The notes: a model not told the origin generated them from the sequence alone. Shown: positions 8,561 to 19,243, counted from the stretch's first letter. The stretch is DNA of 64,000 nt from Phenylobacterium sp. (GCF_013911965.1 NZ_JACESE010000003.1:62001-126000), one strand, 5' to 3'. A program made the numbers and translations.

Positions 8561-9973
8561 ATGACCCTGCACCGTCGCGCCCTGCTGGGCGCCGCCGCCG
8601 CCACCAGCGCCTTCGCCGGCTTCGCCCTGCGCGCCCAGGCCCAGACCGGCAGCCCGGAGACCTATCTGAACGAGGTCCATGGCTACGGGCCTCTGGTCCC
8701 TGATCCGTACAAGATCCTCGACCTGCCGGAAGGCTTCTCCTACCGGGTCGTGTCGCACGCGGGCCAGACCATGGATGACGGCTACTTCGTGCCCTACAAG
8801 GCCGACGGGATGGCCGCCATTCCGCTCGGCGGGTCGCGCGTCGCCCTGCTGCGCAATCACGAGCTCAAGCCGACGGATTTCAACTACGGCCCCCTCGGAC
8901 CGGGGCGCAAACTCGCCGACCGGTTCGACCGCAAGGACGCCTACGACCTGGACGCCGACGGCTATCCCCTGCCCGGCGGCGTCACGACCCTGATCTACGA
9001 CACCAAGGCGCAGCGCCTGGAGCGCCAGCACCTGAGCCTCACCGGCACGGCGGTCAACTGCGCCGGCGGCGGCACGCCCTGGGGCTCCTGGCTGTCGTGC
9101 GAGGAGACGACGCTGTCGCAGAGCGCAGGCCTCGGCAAGGCGCACGGCTACGTCTTCGAGGTCCCGGCCTCGGCTCGCGGCCTCGTCGAGCCCCGCCCCC
9201 TGACGGCGATGGGCCGCTTCCAGCATGAGGCGGCCGCCGTCGATCCGCAGACGGGCGTGGTCTATCTGACCGAGGACTCCTTCGACTCCAAGGGCCTCTT
9301 CTACCGCTATCTCCCCAACGACAGGCGCGACCTCTCCAAGGGCGGCCGGCTCCAGGCGCTGGGCCTCAAGGCGGCGCCGGAGGGCGGCGACGTCCGCAAC
9401 ATGAAGGGCTCGGAGCCCTACTGGCGGGTCGGCGAGACGAAGGAGGTCGTCTGGATCGACCTGGAGGGGATCGACAATCCCGACGAGGACCTTCGCTTCC
9501 GCGGGCAATCGGCGGGCGCCGCCTTCGTCGGGCGCGGCGAAGGCATCTTCTGGAGTCCGGAGGGCGTCTATTTCACCTGCACCTCCAGCGGGCCGGCCGG
9601 CCACGGCCAGGTGCTGCGCTACCGGCCCAGCGCCCATGAAGGACAGCCGGGGGAAGCCGATGCGCCAGGCGTTCTGGAGCTCTTCGTCGAGCCCACCGAG
9701 TCGCGGGTCATGGACTTCGCCGACAACCTCGCCATCTCGCCCTGGGGGCACATCTTCGCCTGCGAAGACCGCTATTCGGAGACCCTGCGCAACCACCTGA
9801 AGGGCATCACGCCCGACGGCCGGGTCTATACGATCGCGCGCAACGTGTTCGAAGGAAATGCCGAGCTGGCTGGCGCCTGCTTCTCGCCCGACGGCTCGAC
9901 CTGCTTCGTCAACGTCTACTGGCCGGGCCTGACCCTGGCCATCACCGGCCCCTGGGGAAGCTTCCGCGTCTGA
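8561..9973 (+). CDS. PhoX-family phosphatase (DUF839), Tat-exported
   Basis: A 470-residue protein of the PhoX/DUF839 family, calcium- and iron-dependent phosphatases exported by the Tat system to scavenge organic phosphate. The N-terminus HRRALLG followed by an alanine-rich hydrophobic run fits a twin-arginine signal. Family-like segments include NHELKP, GTAVNCAGGGTPWGSWLSCEE, GRFQHEAAAVDP and the late NLAISPWGHIFACED. It is shorter than some PhoX enzymes, so another DUF839 function is possible. The Pho-box-like site upstream supports a role in phosphate starvation (inference). It converges on ctaA with the two stop codons 6 nt apart. Confidence 0.85.
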   Translation: MTLHRRALLGAAAATSAFAGFALRAQAQTGSPETYLNEVHGYGPLVPDPYKILDLPEGFSYRVVSHAGQTMDDGYFVPYKADGMAAIPLGGSRVALLRNHELKPTDFNYGPLGPGRKLADRFDRKDAYDLDADGYPLPGGVTTLIYDTKAQRLERQHLSLTGTAVNCAGGGTPWGSWLSCEETTLSQSAGLGKAHGYVFEVPASARGLVEPRPLTAMGRFQHEAAAVDPQTGVVYLTEDSFDSKGLFYRYLPNDRRDLSKGGRLQALGLKAAPEGGDVRNMKGSEPYWRVGETKEVVWIDLEGIDNPDEDLRFRGQSAGAAFVGRGEGIFWSPEGVYFTCTSSGPAGHGQVLRYRPSAHEGQPGEADAPGVLELFVEPTESRVMDFADNLAISPWGHIFACEDRYSETLRNHLKGITPDGRVYTIARNVFEGNAELAGACFSPDGSTCFVNVYWPGLTLAITGPWGSFRV

Positions 9974-9989
9974 CCGGCGTCAGACGCGG
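9964..9989. terminator. Inverted repeat holding both stop codons (phoX-type/ctaA)
   Basis: A perfect 10-bp inverted repeat (9964-9973 and 9980-9989, 6-nt loop) contains the last codons and stop codons of both convergent genes, each ending in CGCGTCTGA. It could act as a terminator in both directions, although no T-run follows. Confidence 0.45.
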
Positions 9990-11011
9990 CGAATGCGCCA
10001 GGCGAAGGCGGTCGCCAGGCCCAGCACCACGGCGGCGAACAGCTGGTGCAGGATGCCGAGCCACAGCGGCACGGCGAGCATCAGGGTGGCGACGCCGAGG
10101 ACGGCCTGCAGCACCACGGCGTGGGCCGTGGCCGTCATCAGCCGCTTGGCCGGCGGCGGGACGTAGTTGGTGCGTCGCGCGCTGACCGCCAGCCAGATCG
10201 CCACCACCAGCAGGACATAGCCCGCCAGCCGGTGATGCAGCTGCACGGCCCCCTGGCTGTGGGCGATCGTCCCCCAGAGCCCCTCCCCCAGATAGCTGCG
10301 CGGGAACAGGGTGCCGTTCATCAGCGGCCAGTCGTTGTAGACGAAGCCGGCGTCGTTGCCGGCCACCAGCGCGCCCAGCAGGATCTGCAGGAAGACGAGG
10401 CCCAGCAGGCCGAGCGACAGGGCTCGCCAGGGGCTCGGCAGAGGCTGGCGCGCCTCGCCCCGCCAGGCGTCGAGCGCCGTCCAGACCAGGGCCCCGAAAA
10501 GCCCGAAGGCCAGGCCCAGATGGACCATCAGCCGTTCGGGCGCCACCGAGACCCGCTCGGAAAGGCCGCTGGACACCATCCACCAGCCGATCGCGCCCTG
10601 AAGCCCGCCGAGCGCCAGCAGGCCGAAGCAGCGCAGGACCAGCCGCTTGGGGATCTCCCGGCGGATGAGGAAATAGGCGAAGGGCAGCGCATAGACGAGC
10701 CCGACGAGACGGCCGAGGAAGCGGTGCGCCCATTCCCACCAGTAGATGGTCTTGAACTCCGCCAGGCTCATGCCGCGGTTCATCAGCTGGTACTGCGGGA
10801 TCTGCTGGTACTTGGCGAACTCGCTGCGCCAGTCGGCGTCCGACAACGGCGGGATGGCGCCCGTGACCGGCTTCCACTCGGTGATCGAGAGGCCGGAGTC
10901 GGTCAGGCGCGTCGCGCCCCCGACCACGACCATGGCCAGAACGAGCGCGGCGACGATGGACAGCCAGACGGCGACCGGCGTCGACCGGTCCGAACGAAGG
11001 AACGAGGTCAT
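9980..11011 (-). CDS. ctaA: Heme A synthase (COX15/CtaA family)
   Basis: CtaA oxidises the methyl group of heme O to give heme A for aa3-type cytochrome oxidase, and is an integral inner-membrane protein. The 343-residue protein has about eight membrane segments in two four-helix halves, with the family motifs [30 protein letters not shown] (heme-ligand candidate H96), QLHHRLAGY and GILHQLFA. Size matches the alphaproteobacterial type 2 family. It links to the hemA and hemB genes elsewhere in the window by pathway. The ATG at 11009-11011 gives the expected short cytoplasmic N-terminus. Confidence 0.95.
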   Translation of the reverse strand: MTSFLRSDRSTPVAVWLSIVAALVLAMVVVGGATRLTDSGLSITEWKPVTGAIPPLSDADWRSEFAKYQQIPQYQLMNRGMSLAEFKTIYWWEWAHRFLGRLVGLVYALPFAYFLIRREIPKRLVLRCFGLLALGGLQGAIGWWMVSSGLSERVSVAPERLMVHLGLAFGLFGALVWTALDAWRGEARQPLPSPWRALSLGLLGLVFLQILLGALVAGNDAGFVYNDWPLMNGTLFPRSYLGEGLWGTIAHSQGAVQLHHRLAGYVLLVVAIWLAVSARRTNYVPPPAKRLMTATAHAVVLQAVLGVATLMLAVPLWLGILHQLFAAVVLGLATAFAWRIRRV

Positions 11012-11105
11012 TGCGGCGGGATCGCGCCTCTTTTCGGCTTAAGTTTGGCCATGGGCTAAAGCACGCCGGGCCCTGCGTCCATGGGCCAGCGGTTGCGTCC
11101 GTCAC

Positions 11106-11130
11106 GGAACCTTGGAAGCTTGGCCGCATT
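11106..11130 (+). promoter_or_regulatory. Candidate ECF (general stress, EcfG/SigT-like) promoter
   Basis: GGAAC (11106-11110), a 16-nt spacer and CATT (11127-11130) match the GGAAC-N16/17-CGTT promoters of alphaproteobacterial general-stress sigma factors except for one base in the -10. Transcription would start near 11137, about 40 nt before the small membrane protein gene. Confidence 0.4.
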
Positions 11131-11176
11131 GACCCGGGCGCGGCCGATGCCGGCCGCCAGATGGAGGAGTGAGGGC

Positions 11177-11425
11177 ATGAGCGGCGTCGGAATTCTGAGC
11201 GCGATCATCATCGGCATCCTGGCGGGCTGGATCGCCGAGAAGGTGATGAAGCGCGACCATGGGCTGTTCACCAACCTTATCGTGGGCCTCATCGGCGCGC
11301 TGATCGGCGGCTTCATCGCGGGCCTCATCGACTTTCCCTTCAGCGGCTTCATCGCCAGCCTGATCGTCTCGACGCTCGGCGCCATCCTGCTGCTGGCCCT
11401 GCTCGGCCTCATTCGCCGCCGGTGA
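11177..11425 (+). CDS. GlsB/YeaQ/YmgE-family small membrane protein
   Basis: An 82-residue, very hydrophobic protein with three membrane segments and the glycine-rich pattern of the transglycosylase-associated (GlsB/YeaQ/YmgE) family: GILAGWIAEKVMK, then NLIVGLIGALIGGFIAG, and a final membrane helix ending LIRRR. The family is often stress-induced; its biochemical role is not established. The ATG at 11177 is preceded by GGAGG (11163-11167), and an earlier ATG runs straight into a stop. The ECF-like site upstream fits stress control. Confidence 0.85.
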   Translation: MSGVGILSAIIIGILAGWIAEKVMKRDHGLFTNLIVGLIGALIGGFIAGLIDFPFSGFIASLIVSTLGAILLLALLGLIRRR

Positions 11426-11483
11426 CAGGCCGCCTCCCTACGCCTATAGCCGGCGGGCTAGGACGGCGCCGAAAGGGGATGGC

Positions 11484-11681
11484 ATGACGGCCAGGGTTCG
11501 CAAGCTGATCGGATTGTTCGCGATCCTGGCCTTCGTCGTCTTCTACGCCGTGGCGGTGGTGGCGATCGCCGAGCGCCTGCCGGACAACCGCGCCATCGAG
11601 TGGATCTTCTATGTCGTCGCCGGCCTCGCCTGGGGCGTGCCGATCCTGCCGCTGATCAGCTGGATGAACCGGGGCCGCTGA
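11484..11681 (+). CDS. DUF2842 small membrane protein
   Basis: A 65-residue protein with two membrane helices (residues 8-28 and 39-58), starting TARVRKLIG and containing FYVVAGLAWGVPILPLISWM, the pattern of DUF2842, a family largely restricted to alphaproteobacteria. Function is unknown. It lies 58 nt after the GlsB-like gene on the same strand and faces the tRNA gene. Confidence 0.8.
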   Translation: MTARVRKLIGLFAILAFVVFYAVAVVAIAERLPDNRAIEWIFYVVAGLAWGVPILPLISWMNRGR

Positions 11682-11717
11682 ACCCCGCGGCCGATCTTCG
11701 TGACCATCCTTTGCGGA

Positions 11718-11794
<77 letters not shown>

Positions 11795-11815
11795 TCGCCT
11801 CCGGCGAGGCCGCGT

Positions 11816-11844
11816 CTTATAGGCGGGCGCCTGCGGTCGGGCAA
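11816..11844 (-). promoter_or_regulatory. Promoter of tRNA-Pro
   Basis: On the minus strand, -35 TTGCCC (11844-11839), a 17-nt spacer and -10 TATAAG (11821-11816) lie 21 nt before the mature tRNA 5' end, the expected distance for a short 5' leader removed by RNase P. Confidence 0.6.
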
Positions 11845-11853
11845 CCCGCAAAG

Positions 11854-12264
11854 TCAGGGCTTTTCGGCGACCTCGCGCAGCACCTCGTCGATGCGCTGCT
11901 TGGCGGACTCGAGCTCGGCCAGGATCTCCGCCAGACGGTCCCGGGCGGCGGGCTCCAGGCCGCCGGCTTCGTCCTCCGGCCAGGTCTCCACGGCCGCTTC
12001 GCCCGGCTCGAGCAGGCGGCGAAGCCCATGCTCCTTGTGGAGCCTCTGCACGCCCTTGATGGTGTAGCCTTCCTCGTGCAGCAGCCGCCGCACGCCCTGC
12101 AGGACGGCGATGTCCTGGGGCCTGTAGAAGCGCCGGCCGCCGGCCCGCTTCATGGGTCGGATGAAGGAGAACTTGGTCTCCCAGAACCGCAGCACGTGCT
12201 GCGGCACGTCCAGCTCCTCGGCCGCTTCCGAAATCGTCCGGAAGGCCTCGGGGCCCTTGGCCAT
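11854..12264 (-). CDS. MerR-family transcriptional regulator
   Basis: A 136-residue regulator with an N-terminal MerR winged helix ([25 protein letters not shown], then [30 protein letters not shown]) and a C-terminal region predicted to be a coiled coil for dimerisation. It lacks a cysteine-rich ligand site, so it does not look like a metal sensor. It follows ihfA by 3 nt in the plsX-fabH-ihfA-merR order common in alphaproteobacteria. Its targets are unknown. Confidence 0.9.
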   Translation of the reverse strand: MAKGPEAFRTISEAAEELDVPQHVLRFWETKFSFIRPMKRAGGRRFYRPQDIAVLQGVRRLLHEEGYTIKGVQRLHKEHGLRRLLEPGEAAVETWPEDEAGGLEPAARDRLAEILAELESAKQRIDEVLREVAEKP

Positions 12265-12267
12265 GGC

Positions 12268-12576
12268 CTAGTCCTCGCGCGAGAGCGCCTTGTCCACCCT
12301 CGCCTTCATGACCTGGGATGCGCGGAATCCGATCACACGCCGCGGATCGATGGCCGCCGGTTCGCCGGTCTTCGGGTTACGTCCCATGCGCGCCCGCTTG
12401 GCGCGGACCTGGAAGACGCCGAAACCCGACAGCTTCACCTGTTCGCCGGCCTCCAGGGCCTGGATCATCAGCTCGAGCGTACGTTCGACCAGGGCCGCGC
12501 AATCCTGGCGCGACAGCCCGACCTCTTCGTGAACCGCTTCGCAAAGATCAGCCCGCGTCAAAGTCGAGCCCTTCAT
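12268..12576 (-). CDS. ihfA: Integration host factor subunit alpha
   Basis: IHF alpha pairs with IHF beta to bend DNA at specific sites; in Caulobacter-type bacteria it serves flagellar promoters, recombination and replication. The 102-residue product has the helical dimerisation part (LTRADLCEAVHEEVGLSR), the KLSGFGVFQVRAKRARMGRNPKTGE arm and the RRVIGFRASQVMKARV end. I chose the ATG at 12574-12576 because it matches the usual N-terminus MKGSTLTRADL; an upstream TTG would add seven unlikely residues. It sits between fabH and merR. Confidence 0.95.
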   Translation of the reverse strand: MKGSTLTRADLCEAVHEEVGLSRQDCAALVERTLELMIQALEAGEQVKLSGFGVFQVRAKRARMGRNPKTGEPAAIDPRRVIGFRASQVMKARVDKALSRED

Positions 12577-12667
12577 GCGCACCCCTGCCCCGGACAAACA
12601 CGATGTCCCCTCATGCCGCGATTGTCGGGCAAGGTCAAAGGGTTCGGAGCCGAAATTGAGTGGCAGT

Positions 12668-13648
12668 TCAGAAGCGCAGCACGCAGGCGCCCCAGGTGAG
12701 GCCCCCGCCCATCGCCTCCAGCAGCAGGAGATCCCCGCGCTTGACCCGCCCGTCGGCGACGCCGGTCGCGAGCGCCAGCGGAATCGAGGCCGCCGACGTG
12801 TTGGCGTGGTCGGCCACCGTGGTGATCACCTTGGCCTCGTCGATGCCCAGCCGACGGGCGACGCCTTCGAGGATTCGCATGTTCGCCTGGTGGGGCACGA
12901 ACCAGTCAACCTCGGCGACGCTGATTCCGGCGTCGGCCGCCGCTGCGGTCACCGCCTCGGAGATGTTCACGACGGCATGGCGGAAGACCTGGTTGCCCTG
13001 CATCCGCAGCTTGCCCACCTCGCCGTTGGTCGAGGGGCCGCCATCCACATAGAGCAGGTCCTGCTTGGTCCCGTCGGCGCGCAGGGCGAAGCCCAGCAGG
13101 CCGCGGTCGGCCGTCGTCCCCTGCCCTTCGACCGGCTCGAGCACCACGGCCCCGGCGCCGTCCCCGAACAGCACGCAGGTGCCGCGGTCGGTCCAGTCCA
13201 TCAGGCGGGTCATGGTCTCCGCGCCGATCACCAGCGCGCACTTCGCCCGCCCGCGCGCGACGAAGCCGTCGGCCACCGACAGCGCATAGACGAAGCCCGA
13301 GCAGACCGCCTGGACGTCGAAGGCCACGCCGACCGGACAGCCCAGCTTGCGCTGGACGATGGTCGCCGCCGCCGGAAAGGTCAGGTCGGGCGTCGTGGTG
13401 GCGACCACGATCAGGTCCACCTCCTCGGGCGTCCGGCCGGCGGCGGCCAGCGCCTGGCGCGCAGCCTCCACGGCGAGGTCCGACACCGCCTGGTCGGGCG
13501 CGGCGCGGCGGCGGACACGAATGCCCGTACGCTCGCGGATCCACTCGTCGCTGGTGTCGACCACCTTGGCGAGATCGTCGTTGGTCACCACCTCGTCGGG
13601 CAGATAGCCGCCGACGCCGGTGACGGCGCTGCGAAGGACAGAACTCAA
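12668..13648 (-). CDS. fabH: Beta-ketoacyl-ACP synthase III
   Basis: FabH starts fatty-acid synthesis by condensing acetyl-CoA with malonyl-ACP. The 326-residue enzyme has the triad C116 (DVQAVCSGF), H253 (VPHQANMRI) and N283 (ADHANTSAA), and the GDGAGAVVLEP loop. It begins 1 nt after the plsX stop, so the two are surely co-transcribed, linking fatty-acid initiation to phospholipid synthesis. Confidence 0.98.
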   Translation of the reverse strand: MSSVLRSAVTGVGGYLPDEVVTNDDLAKVVDTSDEWIRERTGIRVRRRAAPDQAVSDLAVEAARQALAAAGRTPEEVDLIVVATTTPDLTFPAAATIVQRKLGCPVGVAFDVQAVCSGFVYALSVADGFVARGRAKCALVIGAETMTRLMDWTDRGTCVLFGDGAGAVVLEPVEGQGTTADRGLLGFALRADGTKQDLLYVDGGPSTNGEVGKLRMQGNQVFRHAVVNISEAVTAAAADAGISVAEVDWFVPHQANMRILEGVARRLGIDEAKVITTVADHANTSAASIPLALATGVADGRVKRGDLLLLEAMGGGLTWGACVLRF

Positions 13649-13649
13649 C

Positions 13650-14708
13650 TCACTCGCCTCCTTCGAGGGCGCTGGCGGACGGCTGCCCGGCGCCGAAGCC
13701 CAGCCTTGTCATGCTGCGGGCGATCTCCGCGGCGAAATCGTTCTTGGCCAGGTCGGCGGCCACAATGATGGCGGCGGCGAAATCAGCCGTTTCGGCGCCG
13801 CCGTGGCTTTTGACCACCACGCCGTTCAAGCCCAGCAGCGGCGCGGCCGCCGGCGGGTTGAGGCGTTCGCGAAACGATATCAAGGCCTTCCGCGCCATGA
13901 GCGCGCCGAGCCTGGAGGTGGTCGACGACGTCAGGGCCGCGCGCAGTTCGGCGGCGATGAACTTGGCCACGCCCTCGGCGGTCTTCAGCGCCACATTGCC
14001 GGTGAAGCCGTCGGTGACCACCACGTCGACCACGCCCTTGGTCAGGTCGTCGCCCTCGACGAAGCCGTGATAGTCGAGGTCGAAGCCGCCTTCGCGCAGC
14101 ATGCGGTGGGCCTCGCGGACCTCCTCGTGGCCCTTGATGTCCTCCGACCCGACATTGAGCAGCCCGATCGTCGGCCGCTCGACGCCATGGGCCGCACGAT
14201 GGAAGGCCTCGCCCAGAATGGCGAATTCGACCAGCCGTTCGGCGTCACAGTCGACGTTGGCGCCCACATCGAGGACGGTGGTGAAGCCCTTCACCGTCGG
14301 CCAACTGGCCGTCAGGCAGGGCCGCTCCAGGTCGGCGCTCATGCGCAGCAGGAGCTTGGAGACCGCCATCAGCGCGCCGGTGTTGCCGGCCGAGACGGCG
14401 GCCTGGGCTTCGCCGGTCTTCACCGCCTCGACGGCGTTCCACATGCTGGAGCCCTTGCCCCGGCGAAGCGCGGTGGCCGGCTTCTCTTCGCTGGCGATCA
14501 CCTTGTCAGTGTGGCGGATCTCCACCTGGCCGGCGAGGCTCCGGGACTGCCCCGCAAGCGCGGCGGTGATCTGCGCCTCGTCTCCGTGCACGATGAATCG
14601 CGCGTCCGGCCCCAGCTTTCGCGCGGCCAGGGCGAGGGCCGGCACGGTGATCTGCAGTCCGTGATCGCCGCCCATGGCGTCGATGGAGAGGGTCAGGCTT
14701 TGGCTCAC
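13650..14708 (-). CDS. plsX: Phosphate acyltransferase PlsX
   Basis: PlsX converts acyl-ACP and phosphate into acyl-phosphate, the donor for PlsY in phosphatidic acid synthesis; it is a peripheral membrane protein. The 352-residue sequence opens with LSIDAMGGDHG and has NTGALMAVSK, DVGANVDCDAERLVEFAILG, NVGSEDIKGHE and VVTDGFTGNVALK, all family hallmarks. It sits between the yceD-like gene and fabH. The usual rpmF (L32) gene between yceD and plsX is absent here; only 40 nt separate them. Confidence 0.97.
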   Translation of the reverse strand: MSQSLTLSIDAMGGDHGLQITVPALALAARKLGPDARFIVHGDEAQITAALAGQSRSLAGQVEIRHTDKVIASEEKPATALRRGKGSSMWNAVEAVKTGEAQAAVSAGNTGALMAVSKLLLRMSADLERPCLTASWPTVKGFTTVLDVGANVDCDAERLVEFAILGEAFHRAAHGVERPTIGLLNVGSEDIKGHEEVREAHRMLREGGFDLDYHGFVEGDDLTKGVVDVVVTDGFTGNVALKTAEGVAKFIAAELRAALTSSTTSRLGALMARKALISFRERLNPPAAAPLLGLNGVVVKSHGGAETADFAAAIIVAADLAKNDFAAEIARSMTRLGFGAGQPSASALEGGE

Positions 14709-14748
14709 GACGTAGTTCTTGCCCCTACTGCGGCGCGCCCCCGGCGCG

Positions 14749-15273
14749 TCAGCCCTTCTCGTCCTTCAACCGCTTAAGCACGGCGAAGGGCGAGTCGTCA
14801 TCCGATGGCTGAGCGTACTCGAAGGTTTCGCCCGGCTTCCGCGGGAACGGGTCGAGCTCGAGGGCCAGGTGCTCGACCACATAGGCCGCCACGTCGATGC
14901 GGTCGTCCTCCAGGACGTCGGGCGGATCGGGTGATTCGGGATCGAGCTCGATCTCGGCCTCGGGGTCGGGCGCATGGGGGCTGCCCGCCGGGACCAGCCG
15001 GACCTCGATATCGCCGGACACGTCCTGGTCGAAAACCTCCAGGGAGACGCCCGAGACCTGCTCGACGACCGCCTCGAACCGTCCGGACATCTCCGCGCCG
15101 TCCAGCCACGGCCGCAGCCGGACCTTCGCCCGCAGGGATTTCAGCTCCTTCAGGTCCAGGCGACGTGCGATCGCGGCGCGGACGGCGTCGTCCGCCTCCA
15201 GGTCGAGGTTCAGCGGCCCGCCGCTCAGGTCGACGAGGCGCACCTCATGGCTCCACCCCAGGTCGGCGGTCAT
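14749..15273 (-). CDS. YceD-family protein (DUF177)
   Basis: A 174-residue protein of the YceD/DUF177 family, small proteins linked to 23S rRNA or ribosome maturation in plants and bacteria and usually found beside rpmF and plsX. The conserved C-terminal block DRIDVAAYVVEHLALELDPFPR is present, and the middle is acidic (residues 107-125). It lacks the extra cysteines of some YceD proteins. Its start codon overlaps the stop of the upstream bc1 chaperone gene by 4 nt (ATGA), which suggests translational coupling. Confidence 0.9.
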   Translation of the reverse strand: MTADLGWSHEVRLVDLSGGPLNLDLEADDAVRAAIARRLDLKELKSLRAKVRLRPWLDGAEMSGRFEAVVEQVSGVSLEVFDQDVSGDIEVRLVPAGSPHAPDPEAEIELDPESPDPPDVLEDDRIDVAAYVVEHLALELDPFPRKPGETFEYAQPSDDDSPFAVLKRLKDEKG

Positions 15274-15800
15274 GGCGCGGCCCAGGCGACGGTTCCGGCC
15301 GCCAGCTGATCGGGACTCTGGGCGCTCAGCGCCTCCCTCTGCCGCAGGACGTAGGCCACCATCGCCGGCGACGGCGGATCGGCGGCGTCGGCATAGACGG
15401 TGCGACCAATCACCGCCGTCAGCTCCGTCTCATCGGGAAGCCGGGCGAGCGCGCCCTCATAGGACTTCACGCGCCCGTAGAAGGCTTCGCCGAGCTTACG
15501 CATCTTCTTGCCCACGGAGAGATCCCCGACGCCCATCTCGCGCAGGGCGTCGTCCAGGGCTTTCACATAGGTGTCGAACAGGGACTGGGCGACCTCCGCG
15601 GCCACCGGCCCCTGCCCCTTCAGGCGCTCGAGCAGCAGCACGACGTGCAGGGAGTAGAGCTCGAACCGCCCCTCCACCGTGTCCGGCACGCCGAAGGCCT
15701 CGTAGAACTCCGGCCGACGGGCCTGGCGGACGACGTCGGCATAGAGCCTGCGGCCGGCTTCACGGGCGGGCCTTGGACGAAACAGGCGCTCCAGGATCAT
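15270..15800 (-). CDS. Ubiquinol-cytochrome c chaperone (CBP3/UQCC1 family)
   Basis: A 176-residue protein of the ubiquinol-cytochrome c chaperone family, relatives of mitochondrial Cbp3 that help make cytochrome b of the bc1 complex. Features are YADVVRQARRPEFYEAFGVPDTVEGRFEL, YSLHVVLLLERL and a DLSVGKKMRKLGEAFYGR block, in the family order. The ATG at 15798-15800 gives MILERLFRPR; a longer frame further upstream reads across the bamE promoter region and looks non-coding. It is divergent from bamE (104 nt between starts). Confidence 0.9.
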   Translation of the reverse strand: MILERLFRPRPAREAGRRLYADVVRQARRPEFYEAFGVPDTVEGRFELYSLHVVLLLERLKGQGPVAAEVAQSLFDTYVKALDDALREMGVGDLSVGKKMRKLGEAFYGRVKSYEGALARLPDETELTAVIGRTVYADAADPPSPAMVAYVLRQREALSAQSPDQLAAGTVAWAAP

Positions 15801-15904
15801 ATCGGCCTCGATTTCGCCGCGCGCTGCGGCTAGGGCGGGCATTGAACTAAGGCCCCGCGGGCGATAGGTCAAAGTCTCCAAAGCTGAACAGGTCCGGTTC
15901 CCAC

Positions 15905-16390
15905 ATGTTTCGCAGCGTCGCCTTCGCCGCCCTGGCGGCCGGACTCCTCGCCACCAGCGCATGCGCGCCCATCACCACCTATTCCGGATTCCAGGCGATC
16001 GACGCCAGCCCGAAAGAGGTGAAGGTCGGCGAGGACACCAAGTCCACCGTGCGTGCGCGGCTCGGCTCGCCCTCGGTCGTCTCCACCTTCGAGGACGACG
16101 TCTGGTTCTATATCGCCCAGGTGAAGGAGAAGATCGCCTTCCGCAAACCCGTGGTGGTGAACCGCGAGGTGGTCTCGATCCGCTTCAACGAAGAGACCGA
16201 AGTGGTTGAGGCGGTGAATCAGTACGGTCTCGAGGACGGCAAGGTCATCGCCTACAACGACCGCGAGACCCCGACCCGCGGACGGGAGCTGACCATCCTC
16301 GAACAGCTCCTGGGCAATGTCGGCCGTGGCGGCATGCTGCCCCGCGACGACGAGACCGTCCCCGGCAGCCGTCCCGGCGACCGCCGCTAG
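15905..16390 (+). CDS. bamE: Outer membrane assembly lipoprotein BamE (SmpA/OmlA family)
   Basis: BamE is a small lipoprotein of the BAM complex that folds beta-barrels into the outer membrane. The 161-residue protein has a signal peptide ending in the lipobox ATSAC (cysteine 20), then the SmpA/OmlA fold: the KVGEDTKSTVRARLGSPS helix-turn-helix with the usual glycine-serine-proline, WFYIAQVKEK and the VVSIRFNEETEVVEAV strand. A charged tail of about 30 residues follows. It is the divergent partner of the bc1 chaperone and ends at a strong terminator. Confidence 0.92.
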   Translation: MFRSVAFAALAAGLLATSACAPITTYSGFQAIDASPKEVKVGEDTKSTVRARLGSPSVVSTFEDDVWFYIAQVKEKIAFRKPVVVNREVVSIRFNEETEVVEAVNQYGLEDGKVIAYNDRETPTRGRELTILEQLLGNVGRGGMLPRDDETVPGSRPGDRR

Positions 16391-16419
16391 GCCGCTCTTC
16401 ACAAGCTCCACGAACGAAG

Positions 16420-16456
16420 ACGCCCCGGAGGTCTCCCTCCGGGGCGTTTCGGTTTT
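16420..16456 (+). terminator. Rho-independent terminator after bamE
   Basis: A perfect 12-bp stem (16420-16431 and 16436-16447) with a TCTC loop is followed by TTCGGTTTT. The T-rich side is on the plus strand, so it ends bamE and may also help the convergent hppA. Confidence 0.8.
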
Positions 16457-16474
16457 CGGCCTCGACGGTTCGGG

Positions 16475-18598
<2,124 letters not shown>

Positions 18599-18756
18599 AA
18601 TCTGGGCGCCCCTTGTTCAATGGCGCGAACCAAGCCTTGCCGCGCCCCCGTGGGACCAGCGTGACCGCCTGGCCGCAAACGTTTCCTCTGGTGGGACGCC
18701 GTCGATGCGACGCCCCTTCTTCTTCTGTAGCGGGCAGACTGTGCCAAGCTTACCGA

Positions 18757-18780
18757 GGCCGCGCAACGGGTTGTGCGGCC
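18757..18780 (-). terminator. Hairpin between the exported protein gene and hppA
   Basis: Arms 18757-18766 and 18771-18780 pair over 10 bp with one G-T pair and a 4-nt loop, just after the upstream gene's stop at 18806. No T-run follows. The rest of the 207-nt gap must hold the hppA promoter, which I could not place. Confidence 0.4.
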
Positions 18781-18805
18781 GGGGACTCCTCGCCCCGGGC
18801 AAGTC

Positions 18806-19243
18806 TCAGCTGGTGGGCGGCTTGGGGACGCCGGTGCGACGCTTGGGCGTCTGGCTCAGGACCGCCACCGACTGCACGTCTTTGCCGCCGATGCGGACGC
18901 CCTCCTTCAGCATCACGGCCTTAAGCCGCGCCTCGTCGATGACGAGGTAGTCGTCGGCCTTGGTGAACGGTTGCCGGTGAGCGGCCCGGACCAGGGCGTC
19001 ACGGAAGAAGGGCTCCTGCTCACGCAGCTTCTGGACGTTGGCCATGGGCGACAGGTTCAGGCGCACGCCGACGAAGATGTAGTTGACGATCTGTCCCTTC
19101 ACCACGACCGGCAGGGCTACCGGCGCGATGTCCACATGTGCGGAGGCGGCCTTGTCCTCGGCCTTCTTCGGAGCGCCTGCGGCTTGGGCCGGTCCGGCGG
19201 CCAGGAGCATGGCGAGGGCGGTGATGAGCAGTCTGCGGCGCAT
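18806..19243 (-). CDS. Exported protein of unknown function
   Basis: A 145-residue protein with a signal peptide (RRRLLITALAMLLAAGPAQA) and a compact domain containing HVDIAPVALPVVVKGQIVNYIFVGVRLNLSP, then a helical half (KLREQEPFFRDALVRAAHR). The layout, a strand pair followed by an FRDALV helix, recalls FliL-like periplasmic domains, but there is no transmembrane anchor other than the signal, so I leave it unnamed. The ATG at 19241-19243 is chosen because it starts the signal peptide. It follows thiL by 40 nt on the same strand and could share its transcript. Confidence 0.75.
   Translation of the reverse strand: MRRRLLITALAMLLAAGPAQAAGAPKKAEDKAASAHVDIAPVALPVVVKGQIVNYIFVGVRLNLSPMANVQKLREQEPFFRDALVRAAHRQPFTKADDYLVIDEARLKAVMLKEGVRIGGKDVQSVAVLSQTPKRRTGVPKPPTS

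Noticed and set aside
12577-12597. TTG start giving ihfA seven more residues
   Set aside because: The downstream ATG matches the conserved N-terminus; the extension adds no family similarity.
18599-18805. Sigma-54 promoter for hppA (TGGCAC on the minus strand)
   Set aside because: The GG and GC pairs are 8 nt apart instead of 10, so the -24/-12 geometry fails.
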